DNA of 64,000 bases from Pantoea eucalypti (GCF_009646115.1 NZ_CP045720.1:1550001-1614000); one strand, 5' to 3'. Positions 1 through 9,207 are shown, counted from the stretch's first letter. Numbers and translations are program-made. Notes: generated from the letters alone by a model not told the origin.

Positions 1-98
1 AACAACCGCCGCTTTCAAACATTCATTATGATGAGAATCCTTTCAGAGCCAGGGTTGCCTGAAGAGAAGGGTTATTCAGACTCAAACGCCAAAAAGCA

Positions 99-130
99 AA
101 AAGCCCGCTTAGTTTCCTAAGCAGGCTTTT
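99..130 (-). terminator. Terminator of the first tRNA-Asn gene
   Basis: An inverted repeat (GCCTGCTTAG / CTAAGCGGGC as read on the minus strand) is followed by a run of Ts. It lies just downstream of the tRNA-Asn gene and reads as its intrinsic terminator. The same context recurs near 30.54 kb and, without a functional tRNA, near 23.17 kb. Confidence 0.75.
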
Positions 131-136
131 CTAATT

Positions 137-212
137 TGGCTCCTCTGACTGGACTCGAACCAGTGACATACGGATTAACAGTCCGCCGTTCTACCGACTG
201 AACTACAGAGGA
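137..212 (-). tRNA. tRNA-Asn (anticodon GTT)
   Basis: The 76-base minus-strand sequence begins TCCTCTGTAGTTCAGTCGG and ends GAGGAGCCA. It folds as a tRNA: the acceptor stem TCCTCTG pairs with CAGAGGA, the T arm carries GGTTCGAGTCC, and the anticodon loop CTGTTAA places GTT at 179-177. CCA is encoded. It is identical to the second copy at 30583-30658 and has the same orientation. Confidence 0.97.
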
Positions 213-544
213 ATCGTTTGAACGGGGCGCATAGTAACGGCCACGCCGGAGCATGTCAAAGCTCTTTTTAATAAATTCGCGCGACTGCTGAAATAGTCGC
301 CACTATCGCGTGTTATGCCGTGACAGAACGCGCTGCATAGAGCATTCATGCGGAAAAAGAGGCACGGAAAACTGAGGTGTTTATGAGGTGTTCTGATGGT
401 GCAAAGCGCTTGTCAGACTGCTGTGCGCATGATTTAAGCGGATAGTTTTTTACGGCCGTCACAAAGTCTCTATTCTCGCTTTGTCAGCAACAGAAACGAA
501 ACGTAGATTTCATTTCAATCCTGAACAGAATATACGGAGTTGAC
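213..544. other. Intergenic stretch with divergent promoters
   Basis: Apart from the tRNA promoter at its left end, no gene was seen. It must also hold the promoter of the rightward dehydrogenase at 545, but I could not pick a convincing -35/-10 pair for it. Confidence 0.5.
231..259 (-). promoter_or_regulatory. Sigma-70 promoter of the first tRNA-Asn gene
   Basis: On the minus strand there is a TTGACA -35 box (259-254), a 17-base spacer and a TACTAT -10 box (236-231), followed by a GCGCCCC stretch like the GC-rich discriminator of stringently controlled stable-RNA promoters. Its position just upstream of the tRNA fits. Confidence 0.75.
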
Positions 545-1666
545 ATGAACAAAGTCAGAATCGGCATGATCGGCAGCGGCTATATCGGGCGTTGCCACGC
601 CATTGCCTACGCCCAGGCACCCACCGTCTTCGCGCTGAAAGGCGAAATCGTGCGGGAGATGCTGGCCGAAGTGAATCCTGAGCTGGCGGCCCGACAGGCA
701 GCAACCTTTGGTTTTGCGCGTTCAACCGGCGACTGGCGCGCGCTGGTCAGCGATCCGGCGATTGATGTGGTGGATATCTGCGCGCCTAACTTCCTGCACA
801 AAGAGATGGCGCTGGAGGCGATTCGCCACGGCAAACATGTCTATTCAGAAAAGCCGCTGTCGCTGAGCGTGGCGGACGCGCAGGAGATGGTCGCGGCGGC
901 TGAAGCCGCAGGGGTAAAAACGCTGGTCGGCTTTAACTATATGAAAAACCCCACCAGCCAGCTGGCAAAAGAGATCATTGCCAATGGCGAAATTGGGGAT
1001 GTGGTGCATTTCTACGGCACCCACAACGAAGATTACCTCGCCAGACCGGAAACCCCGCTCGACTGGCACTGTCAGAAAGCGCTGGCCGGTCTGGGTGCGC
1101 TGGGCGATCTGGCGGCGCACATCGTCAATATGGCGCACTACCTGGTCGGTGACATTGCAGAGGTCAGCGGCGACATGATGACGGTAATTACCTCACGGCC
1201 CGACCCGAAAGCACCTGAACGGCAGTTACCGGTTGAAAACGAGGATCAGGCCAGCGCGCTGCTGCGCTTCTCGAATGGCGCACATGGCGTGATTGAAACC
1301 TCACGCATCGCCTGTGGCGCAAAAATGGGGCTGACCTACGTCGTCACCGGCACCAAAGGCACACTGCGGTATACCCAGGAGCGTATGGCCGAGCTTGAAC
1401 TTTATCTGCATGACGATCCCGCCGGGCGTCAGGGATTTAAAACCATCCTCACCGGGCCGGCACATCCTGATTACGCGAACTTCTGTGTTTCAGCCGGGCA
1501 CGGCATCGGATTTAACGATCAAAAAACGGTGGAAATCCGCGATCTGATCAACGGTATCGCGGCGGGTGATCGCATGTGGCCAGATTTCGCAGAGGGATTG
1601 CAGGTGCAGAAAGTCCTGGAAGCGATTGCGCACTCCGCAGAGCAGCGTCGCTGGATCGAGGTGTAA
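545..1666 (+). CDS. Gfo/Idh/MocA-family NAD(P)-dependent oxidoreductase
   Basis: A 373-residue cytoplasmic dehydrogenase of the Gfo/Idh/MocA family, whose members oxidise or reduce sugars, inositols and related polyols. The N-terminal Rossmann fold shows GMIGSGYIGRCH (residues 7-18), and the family EKP motif is at about 102-104 (HVYSEKPLSLSV), where the Lys is a catalytic residue. The C-terminal part matches the substrate-binding alpha/beta domain, with the usual DLAAHIVNMAHYL helix. The ATG is supported by GGAG five bases upstream. It stands alone, ending in a hairpin at about 1720-1748. The substrate cannot be told from sequence. Confidence 0.9.
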   Translation: MNKVRIGMIGSGYIGRCHAIAYAQAPTVFALKGEIVREMLAEVNPELAARQAATFGFARSTGDWRALVSDPAIDVVDICAPNFLHKEMALEAIRHGKHVYSEKPLSLSVADAQEMVAAAEAAGVKTLVGFNYMKNPTSQLAKEIIANGEIGDVVHFYGTHNEDYLARPETPLDWHCQKALAGLGALGDLAAHIVNMAHYLVGDIAEVSGDMMTVITSRPDPKAPERQLPVENEDQASALLRFSNGAHGVIETSRIACGAKMGLTYVVTGTKGTLRYTQERMAELELYLHDDPAGRQGFKTILTGPAHPDYANFCVSAGHGIGFNDQKTVEIRDLINGIAAGDRMWPDFAEGLQVQKVLEAIAHSAEQRRWIEV

Positions 1667-1719
1667 TGCAGCGTCACAGGTGAGAGGAGATTGCCGCTGC
1701 GGTAATGAATGCCGTCGGG

Positions 1720-1748
1720 CAGGGCGGGAACCTGGGTTTCCCGCCCTG
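1720..1748. terminator. Hairpin between convergent genes
   Basis: A perfect 11-bp stem (CAGGGCGGGAA / TTCCCGCCCTG, loop CCTGGGT) sits between two convergent genes. Neither side has a long T run, so it may work as a weak bidirectional terminator. Confidence 0.5.
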
Positions 1749-1754
1749 ACGTAA

Positions 1755-2585
1755 TCAGATCAAGCCGCTTTTTTCCCACCACAGCTTGTCCAGCGCATAG
1801 AACCGATCACGCTGGCTCTCCGGCTGATTGAGATCGCGTTTCCACGGCTTCGCCAGAATATAGTGCAGGTTCTTCACCTCATCATCCTGCCAGAGGCCAC
1901 GGTGCTGGAAGGGCAGCGTTTTTAACGCATTGTAGATATAAGAGAGCGGTTTCCAGCGTTCCGCGAACACTTCATTCAGCAGATCCTGTTCAGAGAAAGG
2001 ATAAGCGCTAAGATCATCAATGGCGGCAATACGTTTTTCCAGTGCGTCGAACATTGCGTTGTCAGGCTTCAGCACCAGAAAACCGCCGTTCAGATAATAG
2101 TCGACGCTCTCCGGCGCCTGCTCACCGCGTGCCTGCCAGGTGTAATGACACTGCTCTGGCTGCCATTCTGGCGGATAAGAGGCAATCTGGTTGGGATTAC
2201 AGCGGCAGGCGTGACAGGCAGCCAGCGGGTTTTCACCCAGATCCAGCGTAAACAGCTCATCCATGTTTTTAAGCACCAGCATATCCGCATCCAGGAACAC
2301 CACGCGCTGATAATCAGTGAGCTGCCATGCGCGCAGCTTGGTCCAGACCTCACCAAACTGCGCCGAGGCGTAATGCTGGTCAAGATCGTCACGCGGATAG
2401 AGCGGATCGACCGGTTTAATCACACAGCCTTCATTTTGCAGAATCTGACAGTCAGCGTCTGAAATCGCCGATGTCGTCATCACCACCAGCGGCCACTGGC
2501 TCTGGCTCTCTTTCAGCGAACGGTGCAGCGCTTTCACGCCCACCAGATAATCGGGTTGTGTTAACAGCGTTACCCAGGCAAACAT
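1755..2585 (-). CDS. Family 8 glycosyltransferase (glycogenin/galactinol-synthase type)
   Basis: A 276-residue cytoplasmic protein. Family GT8 features are visible: the N-terminal FAWVTLL strand, a LHRSL helix, and the metal/nucleotide-sugar-binding DxD motif VVFLDADMLVLKN (DAD at about 99-101), followed by YLNGGFLVLKP, typical of glycogenin and galactinol-synthase-like enzymes. GT8 proteins transfer a hexose from a UDP-sugar; the acceptor is unknown. I chose the ATG at 2585, which has TGAGGAAAG upstream; a TTG four codons earlier is possible. It starts 12 bases after the stop of the FAD oxidase gene, so the two are probably cotranscribed. Confidence 0.85.
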   Translation of the reverse strand: MFAWVTLLTQPDYLVGVKALHRSLKESQSQWPLVVMTTSAISDADCQILQNEGCVIKPVDPLYPRDDLDQHYASAQFGEVWTKLRAWQLTDYQRVVFLDADMLVLKNMDELFTLDLGENPLAACHACRCNPNQIASYPPEWQPEQCHYTWQARGEQAPESVDYYLNGGFLVLKPDNAMFDALEKRIAAIDDLSAYPFSEQDLLNEVFAERWKPLSYIYNALKTLPFQHRGLWQDDEVKNLHYILAKPWKRDLNQPESQRDRFYALDKLWWEKSGLI

Positions 2586-2597
2586 AGCTTTCCTCAA

Positions 2598-3980
2598 TCA
2601 GTCAAAAAGTGGCGTGATGTAGTCGTTACCCAGTCGGCCCTGCGGGTCGAGCTGGCTGCGCAGGGCGCGGAAAGCGTCCCACTTCGGATAGATCTCACGC
2701 CAGTTGTAGCGTTCTTCGTCGTAATACTTGCCCCAGTGCGGGCGTCCACCCTCCTCGGCCAGCAATTTTTCCACTTCAGTCAGGAAGTGCAGCCCTTCCT
2801 GAGATAGCGAGCCATCATCGGCGTAATAGACGACAAAGCCGAAAAAGCAGGTGGGCTGGTCAGTTGCCGGGCTGAGCCAGGCTGATGATGCGCCAGTGCA
2901 GCGCAGGATAATCGGGTAGTGCATATGCGGACGGTTTTCGGCATACCATTGCTTGATCCGGCGAATAATGGCCGGCGTTTTTGCCAGCGGTACGCCGATT
3001 TCCACATTGATCTGGGGGACTGCAATGCCACGGCAGAAGAGCTGGTAGATGTCACCGGTAACATCGGTGAAGTCACGAAAACGGGTAACGGTGCGGAACT
3101 GTTTTCCCCCTTTGCCCTCAATCTGAGTATCGCGATGCATATGCGCCAGCGTCTGGTCGATAGTGTCGTTAAGACTCTCATCAACCTCACCCTCATGTTC
3201 CACCACCTGACGACCCTGTGCTTCATAGTGCTCACGCTCTTCGGCACTCGCTTCATGGGCGTTCCAGACGTGCATCAGGTTGTCGTCAACAAACCACCAC
3301 GCTTTACTCAGCGGATAGTCGTTGTTCCAGCGCAACAGATCCTCTTCAAGCGTATCAGCGGACACGGCATTCTTGTGGCAGGTGAAAATGCGAAACGGCT
3401 GCGTACGAAGTTTTACCGCAGTAACAATGCCCAGCGCCCCGAGAGAAACCTGCGCGGCCGGGAAGTCAGCTTCACCACGAACAAATTCGCGCACGCTGCC
3501 ATCGGCCAGCACCATCCGGATTGCCAGCGCCTCATCGGCAATCGAACTCTGCTGCAAACCCTGGCCGTGCGTGCCGGTCGCCATCGCACCGGCCAGCGTC
3601 TGAATCGCTATCACACCTGGTGAAGATGCCAGCATGCGGTTCATTTCGGTCAGGCTGCGATAAACCTGCTCAAGCGGGGTCGCGCCACCAAAGGTCACGC
3701 TCTCTTCATCGCTGGCGAGCTGGCCACTCAGTGCGCTGAGATCAAGCAGCACATCATCATCAGCGACGTGCAGCATGCGGCCTGGCGACAGCTTGCTGCC
3801 AATCACCCGAATCTGACCGCGTGACTCCCGAAGAAGTGTCTGTAATTCCGCTTCACTGGCGGGACGCTGAACCTGCTGACGACGACCGATCTGCGCGTTC
3901 TGCGCCCAGTTCCACAGTGCATCATCATCGGGTTTAATATGGGTCTGACGAAGCGGATAGAGGCGTGCGTCTCTGGTCAC
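2598..3980 (-). CDS. FAD-linked sugar-1,4-lactone oxidase (arabinono/gulonolactone oxidase family)
   Basis: A 460-residue flavoprotein. The N-terminal PCMH/FAD_binding_4 domain (about 35-210) has RVIGSKLSPGRM and ATGTHGQGLQQSSI, the FAD pyrophosphate region. The C-terminal half is an ALO domain (D-arabinono-1,4-lactone oxidase) ending with PHWGKYYDEERYNWREIYPK; the HWGK motif is characteristic of aldonolactone oxidases. Family members oxidise sugar lactones with O2 or another acceptor. The start is GTG with AAGGA eight bases upstream. The gene is followed at once by the GT8 glycosyltransferase and preceded by a TetR gene on the same strand, suggesting a small regulated sugar-modifying unit. 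The substrate is unproven. Confidence 0.85.
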   Translation of the reverse strand: MTRDARLYPLRQTHIKPDDDALWNWAQNAQIGRRQQVQRPASEAELQTLLRESRGQIRVIGSKLSPGRMLHVADDDVLLDLSALSGQLASDEESVTFGGATPLEQVYRSLTEMNRMLASSPGVIAIQTLAGAMATGTHGQGLQQSSIADEALAIRMVLADGSVREFVRGEADFPAAQVSLGALGIVTAVKLRTQPFRIFTCHKNAVSADTLEEDLLRWNNDYPLSKAWWFVDDNLMHVWNAHEASAEEREHYEAQGRQVVEHEGEVDESLNDTIDQTLAHMHRDTQIEGKGGKQFRTVTRFRDFTDVTGDIYQLFCRGIAVPQINVEIGVPLAKTPAIIRRIKQWYAENRPHMHYPIILRCTGASSAWLSPATDQPTCFFGFVVYYADDGSLSQEGLHFLTEVEKLLAEEGGRPHWGKYYDEERYNWREIYPKWDAFRALRSQLDPQGRLGNDYITPLFD

Positions 3981-4063
3981 AACAGTATTCCTTATTATTG
4001 CATTTAAAAGACAAGTATCACTAAGCGTAGACTATTGCCAAATGCAGTCAGGAATGCCGGTAA

Positions 4064-4696
4064 TTATTTACGGATGTAACGTAACGTTGCGGTGACAGCC
4101 AGCTGACGATTGCGGCGAATACTCTCCGCTTCGCTATTATCAGGGCTAAACAGAGCGTTGAAAGTATAACGGTTCGAAACGTGGTGAACGCAGATGCTAC
4201 TGATCAGGCGATGAACATCAATGGTCTGCACGCCGGATGTAAACACGCCCTGTTGCTGACCCCGTGCCAGGATATCATCCAGCAGATCCAGCGCACTGCG
4301 GTTCAGTGCTTTTATCTGCGCCGACTGGGAAATATAGCGACCGCGCAGCAGGTTCTCACTGCACACCAGCCGGATAAAATCGGGATGCTCGACATGGTAA
4401 TCAAAACTGGCTTCCACCAGCCGTGTCATAGCCAGCTCTGGCTCCATCGCCGCAAGGTTAAGGCCCGTTTCATGCTGACGTATCTGCTGATAAACCTGTT
4501 CCAGCACGTCGATATAAAGCTGTTCTTTACTGCCAAAGTGATAGACCACCATGCGTTTCGTGGTCTGCGCATGCTCAGCAATCTGCTCCAGCCGCGCACC
4601 CTGCATACCAAATTCTGCAAACGTCTTAAGTGCGCCGGCAATGATGCGTTTTTTCAGCCCTTCAGGGTCATTTTTACGTTTTGTTAGTTCTGACAT
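4064..4696 (-). CDS. TetR/AcrR-family transcriptional regulator
   Basis: A 210-residue repressor-type protein. The N-terminal TetR helix-turn-helix is clear (FAEFGMQGARLEQIAEHA, then RMVVYHFGSKEQLY). The C-terminal ligand-binding domain has the VCSENLLRGRYI segment seen in TetR proteins near catabolic oxidases. An ATG at 4696 (MSELTKRKND) is preferred to a TTG nine bases earlier. It sits 83 bases upstream of the lactone-oxidase gene on the same strand and probably controls that unit. The effector is unknown. Confidence 0.88.
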   Translation of the reverse strand: MSELTKRKNDPEGLKKRIIAGALKTFAEFGMQGARLEQIAEHAQTTKRMVVYHFGSKEQLYIDVLEQVYQQIRQHETGLNLAAMEPELAMTRLVEASFDYHVEHPDFIRLVCSENLLRGRYISQSAQIKALNRSALDLLDDILARGQQQGVFTSGVQTIDVHRLISSICVHHVSNRYTFNALFSPDNSEAESIRRNRQLAVTATLRYIRK

Positions 4697-4808
4697 GGTG
4701 CTCAATAAAGTGATTCTGACCGGGGAATGTTAGCACAGTGTTGAGTGGCTGCCTGCAACCGCAGGCGCAGCAGATGCGGCAACCTGGCACACGCCGGACG
4801 ATTGCAGG

Positions 4809-4814
4809 TATAAT
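4809..4814 (+). promoter_or_regulatory. Consensus -10 box (TATAAT) before the yaiL-like gene
   Basis: A perfect TATAAT lies 44 bases upstream of the ATG at 4859. The matching -35 (about TGGCAC at 4785-4790, 18-base spacing) is weak, so the promoter call rests mainly on the -10. Confidence 0.45.
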
Positions 4815-4858
4815 CCCGGATAGAATTTCACAGCTTCAGAGACGACTCAGAGACCACA

Positions 4859-5398
4859 ATGACAAAACTCACCTTGCAAGAGCAGATGCTGAAAGCGGGA
4901 TTGGTATCCAGCAAAAAAATGGACAAGGTTCAGCGCACAGCCAAAAAATCCCGGGTTCAGGCGCGCGAAGCCAGAGCCGCGGTGGAAGACAACAAAAAGG
5001 CGCAGCTTGAGCGGGATAAGCAGCTGAACGAACAGCAGAAGCTGGCTGTGCTGTCGAAAGAGTACAAAGCCCAGGTCAAGCAGTTGATTGAGATGAACAA
5101 AATTGATGTGGCAAAAGGCAACATCACCTTCAACTTTACCGACAATAACCTGATTAAAAAGATCTTGGTGGATAAGCCTACGCAGACGCAGCTGATTAAT
5201 GGTCGTCTCGCCATTGCCCGCCTGGCTGCCGACGCCTGTGGTGAGAGCCAGTACGCTATCATCCCGGCCAGCGTAGCGGATAAAATTGCGCAGCGTGATG
5301 CCAGCGCCATCGTGTTAAACAGCGCATTAAGCGAAGAAGCACAGGACGAAGATGATCCTTATGCTGATTTCAAAGTGCCTGATGATTTGATGTGGTAA
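4859..5398 (+). CDS. yaiL: YaiL-family DUF2058 protein
   Basis: A 179-residue cytoplasmic protein matching the enterobacterial YaiL/DUF2058 family in length and layout: a short N-terminal segment (LTLQEQMLKAGLVSSKK), a highly charged basic coiled-coil-like helix at about 20-75 (many K, R, E, Q), then a globular part (TFNFTDNNLIKKILV ... YAIIPASVADKIAQRD) and an acidic tail ending DDPYADFKVPDDLMW. DUF2058 proteins are conserved but poorly characterised; ribosome or nucleoid association has been suggested from the basic helix only. It is monocistronic, convergent with the pseudouridine synthase gene. Confidence 0.88.
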   Translation: MTKLTLQEQMLKAGLVSSKKMDKVQRTAKKSRVQAREARAAVEDNKKAQLERDKQLNEQQKLAVLSKEYKAQVKQLIEMNKIDVAKGNITFNFTDNNLIKKILVDKPTQTQLINGRLAIARLAADACGESQYAIIPASVADKIAQRDASAIVLNSALSEEAQDEDDPYADFKVPDDLMW

Positions 5399-5414
5399 TT
5401 GTATTCTGACCCAT

Positions 5415-6113
5415 TCAGAACGGGCTGGCGGCAGAGAGTTGCATTACCTCGCCGCTGACAGGATGAACAAACGTCAGCCCACTGGCGTGCAGCATCAGCC
5501 TTTCTGCCTGTTGGGCGCCCGGCATCAACAGCCCACCGTAAAGATCACAGCCCAGAATCGGGTGCCCCCGCTGCTGACAGTGAATACGAAGCTGGTGGGT
5601 GCGTCCGGTTTCGGGCGTCAGCTCAACCCGCGTGACCGGCAACGCGTCTCCCTCACTTCCCTGATAATAACCGCGTTCAGTGACCCGGTAGCGTGACCGC
5701 GCGGGTTTGCCCCTGATGGCGCATATCGTCATCCGGGGAAACAACGCCGGATCTTTCGCGATGGCAGCATCAATAACTCCCTCATCATCGGACAGATGGC
5801 CGCACAGCAGGGCCTGGTAGGTTTTGCTCACGCTACGCTGGCTGAACTGCTGGCAGAGGGCGGCGTTAATCGCCTTGTTTCGTGCAACAACCATCAGGCC
5901 GGATGTGCCGAAGTCGAGCCGATGCACCAGCGTGCAGCCAGGGAAAAGGCTGACCAGCCGGTGATGCACCGAATCAAGATTTTGCGGATTTTTACCTGAC
6001 AGGCTCAGCAATCCGCCGGGTTTGTTGATCACCAGCAGATGTGCATCCTGAAAGAGAAATGTGATCTCATCAAAGCAGGGTGGGGCGATAAACGTATCGA
6101 TAATGGCAGACAT
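5415..6113 (-). CDS. RluA-family RNA pseudouridine synthase
   Basis: About 232 residues. It converts uridine to pseudouridine in rRNA or tRNA. The catalytic motif VHRLDFGTSGLMVVARN contains the essential Asp of the HRLDxxTSG signature. The C-terminal half has TPETGRTHQLRIHC and GHPILGCDLYG, both typical of RluA/RluC/RluD/TruC. No N-terminal S4 domain is visible, so it resembles RluA or TruC rather than RluC/D. The start is uncertain: ATG 6113 gives MSAIIDTF, while an upstream ATG at 6146 would add 11 residues; neither has a strong ribosome-binding site. The precise RNA target is not assignable from sequence. Confidence 0.85.
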   Translation of the reverse strand: MSAIIDTFIAPPCFDEITFLFQDAHLLVINKPGGLLSLSGKNPQNLDSVHHRLVSLFPGCTLVHRLDFGTSGLMVVARNKAINAALCQQFSQRSVSKTYQALLCGHLSDDEGVIDAAIAKDPALFPRMTICAIRGKPARSRYRVTERGYYQGSEGDALPVTRVELTPETGRTHQLRIHCQQRGHPILGCDLYGGLLMPGAQQAERLMLHASGLTFVHPVSGEVMQLSAASPF

Positions 6114-6193
6114 GGTGCAACCGGCAGACAAAGGGCCGGAGATCATAACCTATTGCCCGGTCACTGACGACGACGGCAGACTTCACCGGGTCT

Positions 6194-6328
6194 TTATTCT
6201 CCCGTAATGGTTTCACCGCTTTGTGTGGCGAGCGACTGGCTGGCCTGATGCGTTCCGAACCCCGCCTGAGCAACAAATACTGAGCATACCGTCGCGGCTA
6301 ACAACGTGAGAAGAACAGAAAGTTTCAT
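6194..6328 (-). CDS. Small secreted or membrane peptide (44 aa)
   Basis: A 44-codon minus-strand ORF, MKLSVLLTLLAATVCSVF followed by VAQAGFGTHQASQSL and ending GETITGE. The first 22 residues look like a Sec signal peptide with a possible AQA cleavage site, leaving a 22-residue hydrophilic peptide rich in S, T, Q and G. The ribosome-binding site is weak (TGGATGCAG). I do not recognise a family. It lies alone, 80 bases upstream of the pseudouridine synthase gene, and is the only plausible coding element in 6147-6528. Confidence 0.45.
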   Translation of the reverse strand: MKLSVLLTLLAATVCSVFVAQAGFGTHQASQSLATQSGETITGE

Positions 6329-6528
6329 GGCTGCATCCAGTGCTGATAAGGGCAGTCAGTCTGGCAGGAACGGTGACAGAGACAAACAGAACAATCCGGA
6401 AAAAAACTTTTAGTACATTTGAACAGCAACTTGCACGATTTTTAGTGATTTATTCGGGCAAGTCTCGCTTTAACGACTACAGTCTCTGGTGAGGTTGTCA
6501 TCAATTCGTACCAAATGGAGGATTTTCT

Positions 6529-6789
6529 GTGTTAATTCAAAACGACGAGAAAGGCCACGTCATTATTGGCGAAGCGGCACTAAGCCTTGCCCTGGGTGAG
6601 AAAGAAATCAGTATCGCATCACTCTTTACTCAGCTGGGTTTGATGGCGAAATCTGAAAGCAACGCTGATCGACTGGAGAAAATCGACAAAGCCAGAAACT
6701 GGCTGAGTAGTTTTACTTCACCAGCGGTTGCCCAGCAGCAGGTGCCGTACCTGCGAACGCTTGCAGGCCTGAACGAAGAGCTGAACTAG
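6529..6789 (+). CDS. Small YcgZ/YmgB(AriR)-like regulatory protein
   Basis: An 86-residue acidic protein started by GTG with a strong TGGAGGA seven bases upstream. The central helices (VIIGEAALSLALGEKE ... SIASLFTQLGLMAKSE ... RLEKIDKARNWL) follow the pattern of YcgZ and YmgB/AriR, small all-helical connector proteins tied in E. coli to biofilm and Rcs signalling. The likeness is in pattern and length, not strong identity, so the family call is tentative. It is monocistronic, with an AT-rich 200-base leader upstream, as is common for stress-induced small proteins. Confidence 0.5.
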   Translation: MLIQNDEKGHVIIGEAALSLALGEKEISIASLFTQLGLMAKSESNADRLEKIDKARNWLSSFTSPAVAQQQVPYLRTLAGLNEELN

Positions 6790-7223
6790 CCCCGATAGAA
6801 CTGACGCCAGTGGACGTAGTCCGGCTCCGGCCGGAAAACGACGAAGCGGACGACCTCAACGGTTGCGCGAGAGCGTATACCGGCCGGAGATAATGTCAGG
6901 GACGACACTTCTCCTGCCCTCAAAAACTGCACCTGTGATCGCGACATTATCCCTTTCTACTACAACCTCCCAGATCCCTTTCTGCCTGCAAACCGCCAGC
7001 CTGATACAAATCAGGCGAGAGACACATCGCACCCGCCGTCCAGCCAGATTGTATCGCTGCCATAATATTCAACACCTTCACGTCGTGCCTGCGGCGGCCG
7101 TTGCTGTAGGCTTTCTGTTTATCGACTGTCTTGTTGTCTGAAGATAATGACTATTTCAGCCAGCCTCGTTGTGACAAGGCTGGCTGAATTAACGTGCAGA
7201 ACAGATTGACGCGTTGCTACGGG
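6790..7223. other. Intergenic region, no convincing gene
   Basis: It holds the downstream hairpin of the chemoreceptor gene (7155-7188). A 92-codon plus-strand ORF (6863-7141) has no ribosome-binding site and a composition unlike a protein, so I treat it as noncoding. Confidence 0.5.
7155..7188 (-). terminator. Terminator hairpin of the chemoreceptor gene
   Basis: A perfect 12-bp stem, TTCAGCCAGCCT paired with AGGCTGGCTGAA around a 10-base loop, about 35 bases past the stop of the minus-strand chemoreceptor gene. A T run is lacking on the exit side, so termination may be partial. Confidence 0.6.
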
Positions 7224-9134
7224 TTAAAAACTCTCCCAGCTGGCGTCTGCGGATGCCGCCACAGGCACAGCAGGTACTAAACGTGGCGTCAGAACCGGAG
7301 TTCGGGTTTGCACGGCAGAGAGACGGAACACAGCCACTGTTTTTTCCAGTTCATCTGCCTGCGACTCCAGAGAGCTGGCTGCAGCGGAAGACTCTTCAAC
7401 CAGCGCGGCGTTCTGTTGCGTGGTGGTATCCATTTCGGCCATGGCCGTGGCAATCTGAGAAATGCCGCGGTTTTGCTCGTCAGATGCGGCAGCAATCTCA
7501 CCCATAATGTCTTTAACCTGACTGACTGAGCGAACGATGTCATTCATCGTGGTGCCGGCGCGTTCAACAAACGCAGAGCCATCCTGCACCCGGTCAAGTG
7601 ACTCGCGAATCAGCGTTTCAATCTCTTTAGCGGCCAGCGAGCTGCGCTGGGCCAGATTTCTCACTTCACCTGCAACCACCGCAAACCCGCGCCCCTGTTC
7701 ACCGGCGCGTGCCGCTTCCACGGCAGCGTTGAGTGCCAGGATGTTAGTCTGGAAAGAGATGCTATTGATGACGTGAATGATTTCGCCAATTTTCCCTGAA
7801 CTCTGGCTGATGCTGTCCATGGTGACGATAACATCACGGATAATCTCACCACCGCGTCCGGCATTCACCGACGCATCGGTCGCCAGCTGACTTGCATGGT
7901 GGGCGTTCTCCGCATTCTGTTTCACCGTCGAGGAGAGCTCTTCCATACTGGCAGCTGTCTGAACCACGGCGGCAGACTGCTGCTCAGTGCGCGATGACAG
8001 GTCGGTGTTGCCTGCGGCAATTTCTGCCGAAGCGCGCGCCACGCTGCTGACGCCATCGCGCACGTTGGTGATGATGTTCTGCAGGCTGATGTTCATTGCA
8101 TCTACCGCCTGCATCAACTGACCCAACTCATCGCCACGCGTGGTTTTCAGCGAGGTTGTTAAATCCCCGCTGGCGATACGCTGCGCGGCATTCAGTGTCT
8201 CTTTCAGGGGCTGCGTAATGCTGCGGGTGATCCGCCAGGCAATCAGCAGGCTCAGAATGGCACAAATCAGCGCGGCAAACGCAATACGCCACTCCGCCTG
8301 TTTAATGAACTCTGCAGAAAGCTGAGACTGGAACGCAAAGGTGTCAGAGACTGCCGCATTGAGCCGTTCAGCAGCAGCAGTCAGGCTCGCAGATTCGCCT
8401 TTTTCTTTCTCTGAAGCATCGATATAGCGCGTTAAAGCCTGGCGCTGCTGCGCAAGCGTGTTAAGTAAGTTTCGCGTGCCATCACTGATGGTGGGCTGAG
8501 CAAAAATGTCCAGCTGCTCACTCAGCGTATTAATCGCAGTGTATTCTTCCAGGACCGCATCTCTGCTGGTCTCTGTGGGTTTATCCAGAAACGCTTTTTC
8601 AACATTGGCGGCATCAAACAGTGCGGCAGCCAGATGCATGACGGGAAGGGCCGCATCCGGTGACTGAGCCATATCGAGCGATTCAAACTGATGTGCAAAA
8701 CCGATCAGGGCACCGGGTTTAATCGCATCGAGAGCGGCGGAGGTTGCTTCTGCGGATGCCACAAATTTCTCACGCTGGCTCTTGTAGTCGTTGAGCAGCT
8801 GTCCCATCAGGGTGATTTTCTGCTGACCAATCTCATCCCATTTGAATCCATCCAGCCGTTTATAAAGCGCTTCTAAATCCTTCAGGGCCTGAACGTTCTG
8901 TGACGCAAATTTGGGATCTTTGGTGTACTGGTAGAGGGTACGGTTAAGACGTGCTTTGCCTAAGGTGTTAACCATTTCCACGGTAATTGAGCGCCGGGCA
9001 GAGTTGTCTTTGATACTGCGAAAACAGTCAAAAGCCATAAAGGTAATGGCAAGCGAGGCAGCGATAAGGACGATAAAGCCGGCACCCAGTTTTTTTCCGA
9101 TTTTAATATCAGAGATACGTTGAGAAAGACCCAT
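7224..9134 (-). CDS. Methyl-accepting chemotaxis protein
   Basis: A 636-residue transmembrane chemoreceptor. Order: short cytoplasmic N terminus, TM1 at about 15-35, a periplasmic helical sensor of about 240 residues (helical-bimodular-like length), TM2 at about 283-303 ([19 protein letters not shown]), HAMP, then the signalling domain with methylation helices and the hairpin tip [20 protein letters not shown] ... [17 protein letters not shown]. The C terminus DASWESF resembles the NWETF pentapeptide that docks CheR/CheB, so it is likely a high-abundance type receptor. The ATG at 9134 has AAGGTG six bases upstream; a GTG three codons earlier overlaps that site and is less likely. The ligand is unknown. 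No che or flagellar genes are nearby. Confidence 0.95.
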   Translation of the reverse strand: MGLSQRISDIKIGKKLGAGFIVLIAASLAITFMAFDCFRSIKDNSARRSITVEMVNTLGKARLNRTLYQYTKDPKFASQNVQALKDLEALYKRLDGFKWDEIGQQKITLMGQLLNDYKSQREKFVASAEATSAALDAIKPGALIGFAHQFESLDMAQSPDAALPVMHLAAALFDAANVEKAFLDKPTETSRDAVLEEYTAINTLSEQLDIFAQPTISDGTRNLLNTLAQQRQALTRYIDASEKEKGESASLTAAAERLNAAVSDTFAFQSQLSAEFIKQAEWRIAFAALICAILSLLIAWRITRSITQPLKETLNAAQRIASGDLTTSLKTTRGDELGQLMQAVDAMNISLQNIITNVRDGVSSVARASAEIAAGNTDLSSRTEQQSAAVVQTAASMEELSSTVKQNAENAHHASQLATDASVNAGRGGEIIRDVIVTMDSISQSSGKIGEIIHVINSISFQTNILALNAAVEAARAGEQGRGFAVVAGEVRNLAQRSSLAAKEIETLIRESLDRVQDGSAFVERAGTTMNDIVRSVSQVKDIMGEIAAASDEQNRGISQIATAMAEMDTTTQQNAALVEESSAAASSLESQADELEKTVAVFRLSAVQTRTPVLTPRLVPAVPVAASADASWESF

Positions 9135-9207
9135 GAGGTTCACCTTTAATGAGGTTCAGAAGCAGAAGAAAAGGAAAAAAAGTTAAATAATGCCAAAGAT
9201 GATCTTT

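Noticed and set aside
2919..3623. 234-codon plus-strand ORF
   Set aside because: It lies entirely opposite the lactone oxidase gene, which has clear family motifs; the plus frame has none and no ribosome-binding site.
6863..7141. 92-codon plus-strand ORF
   Set aside because: No ribosome-binding site, odd composition rich in R, T and H, and no family resemblance.
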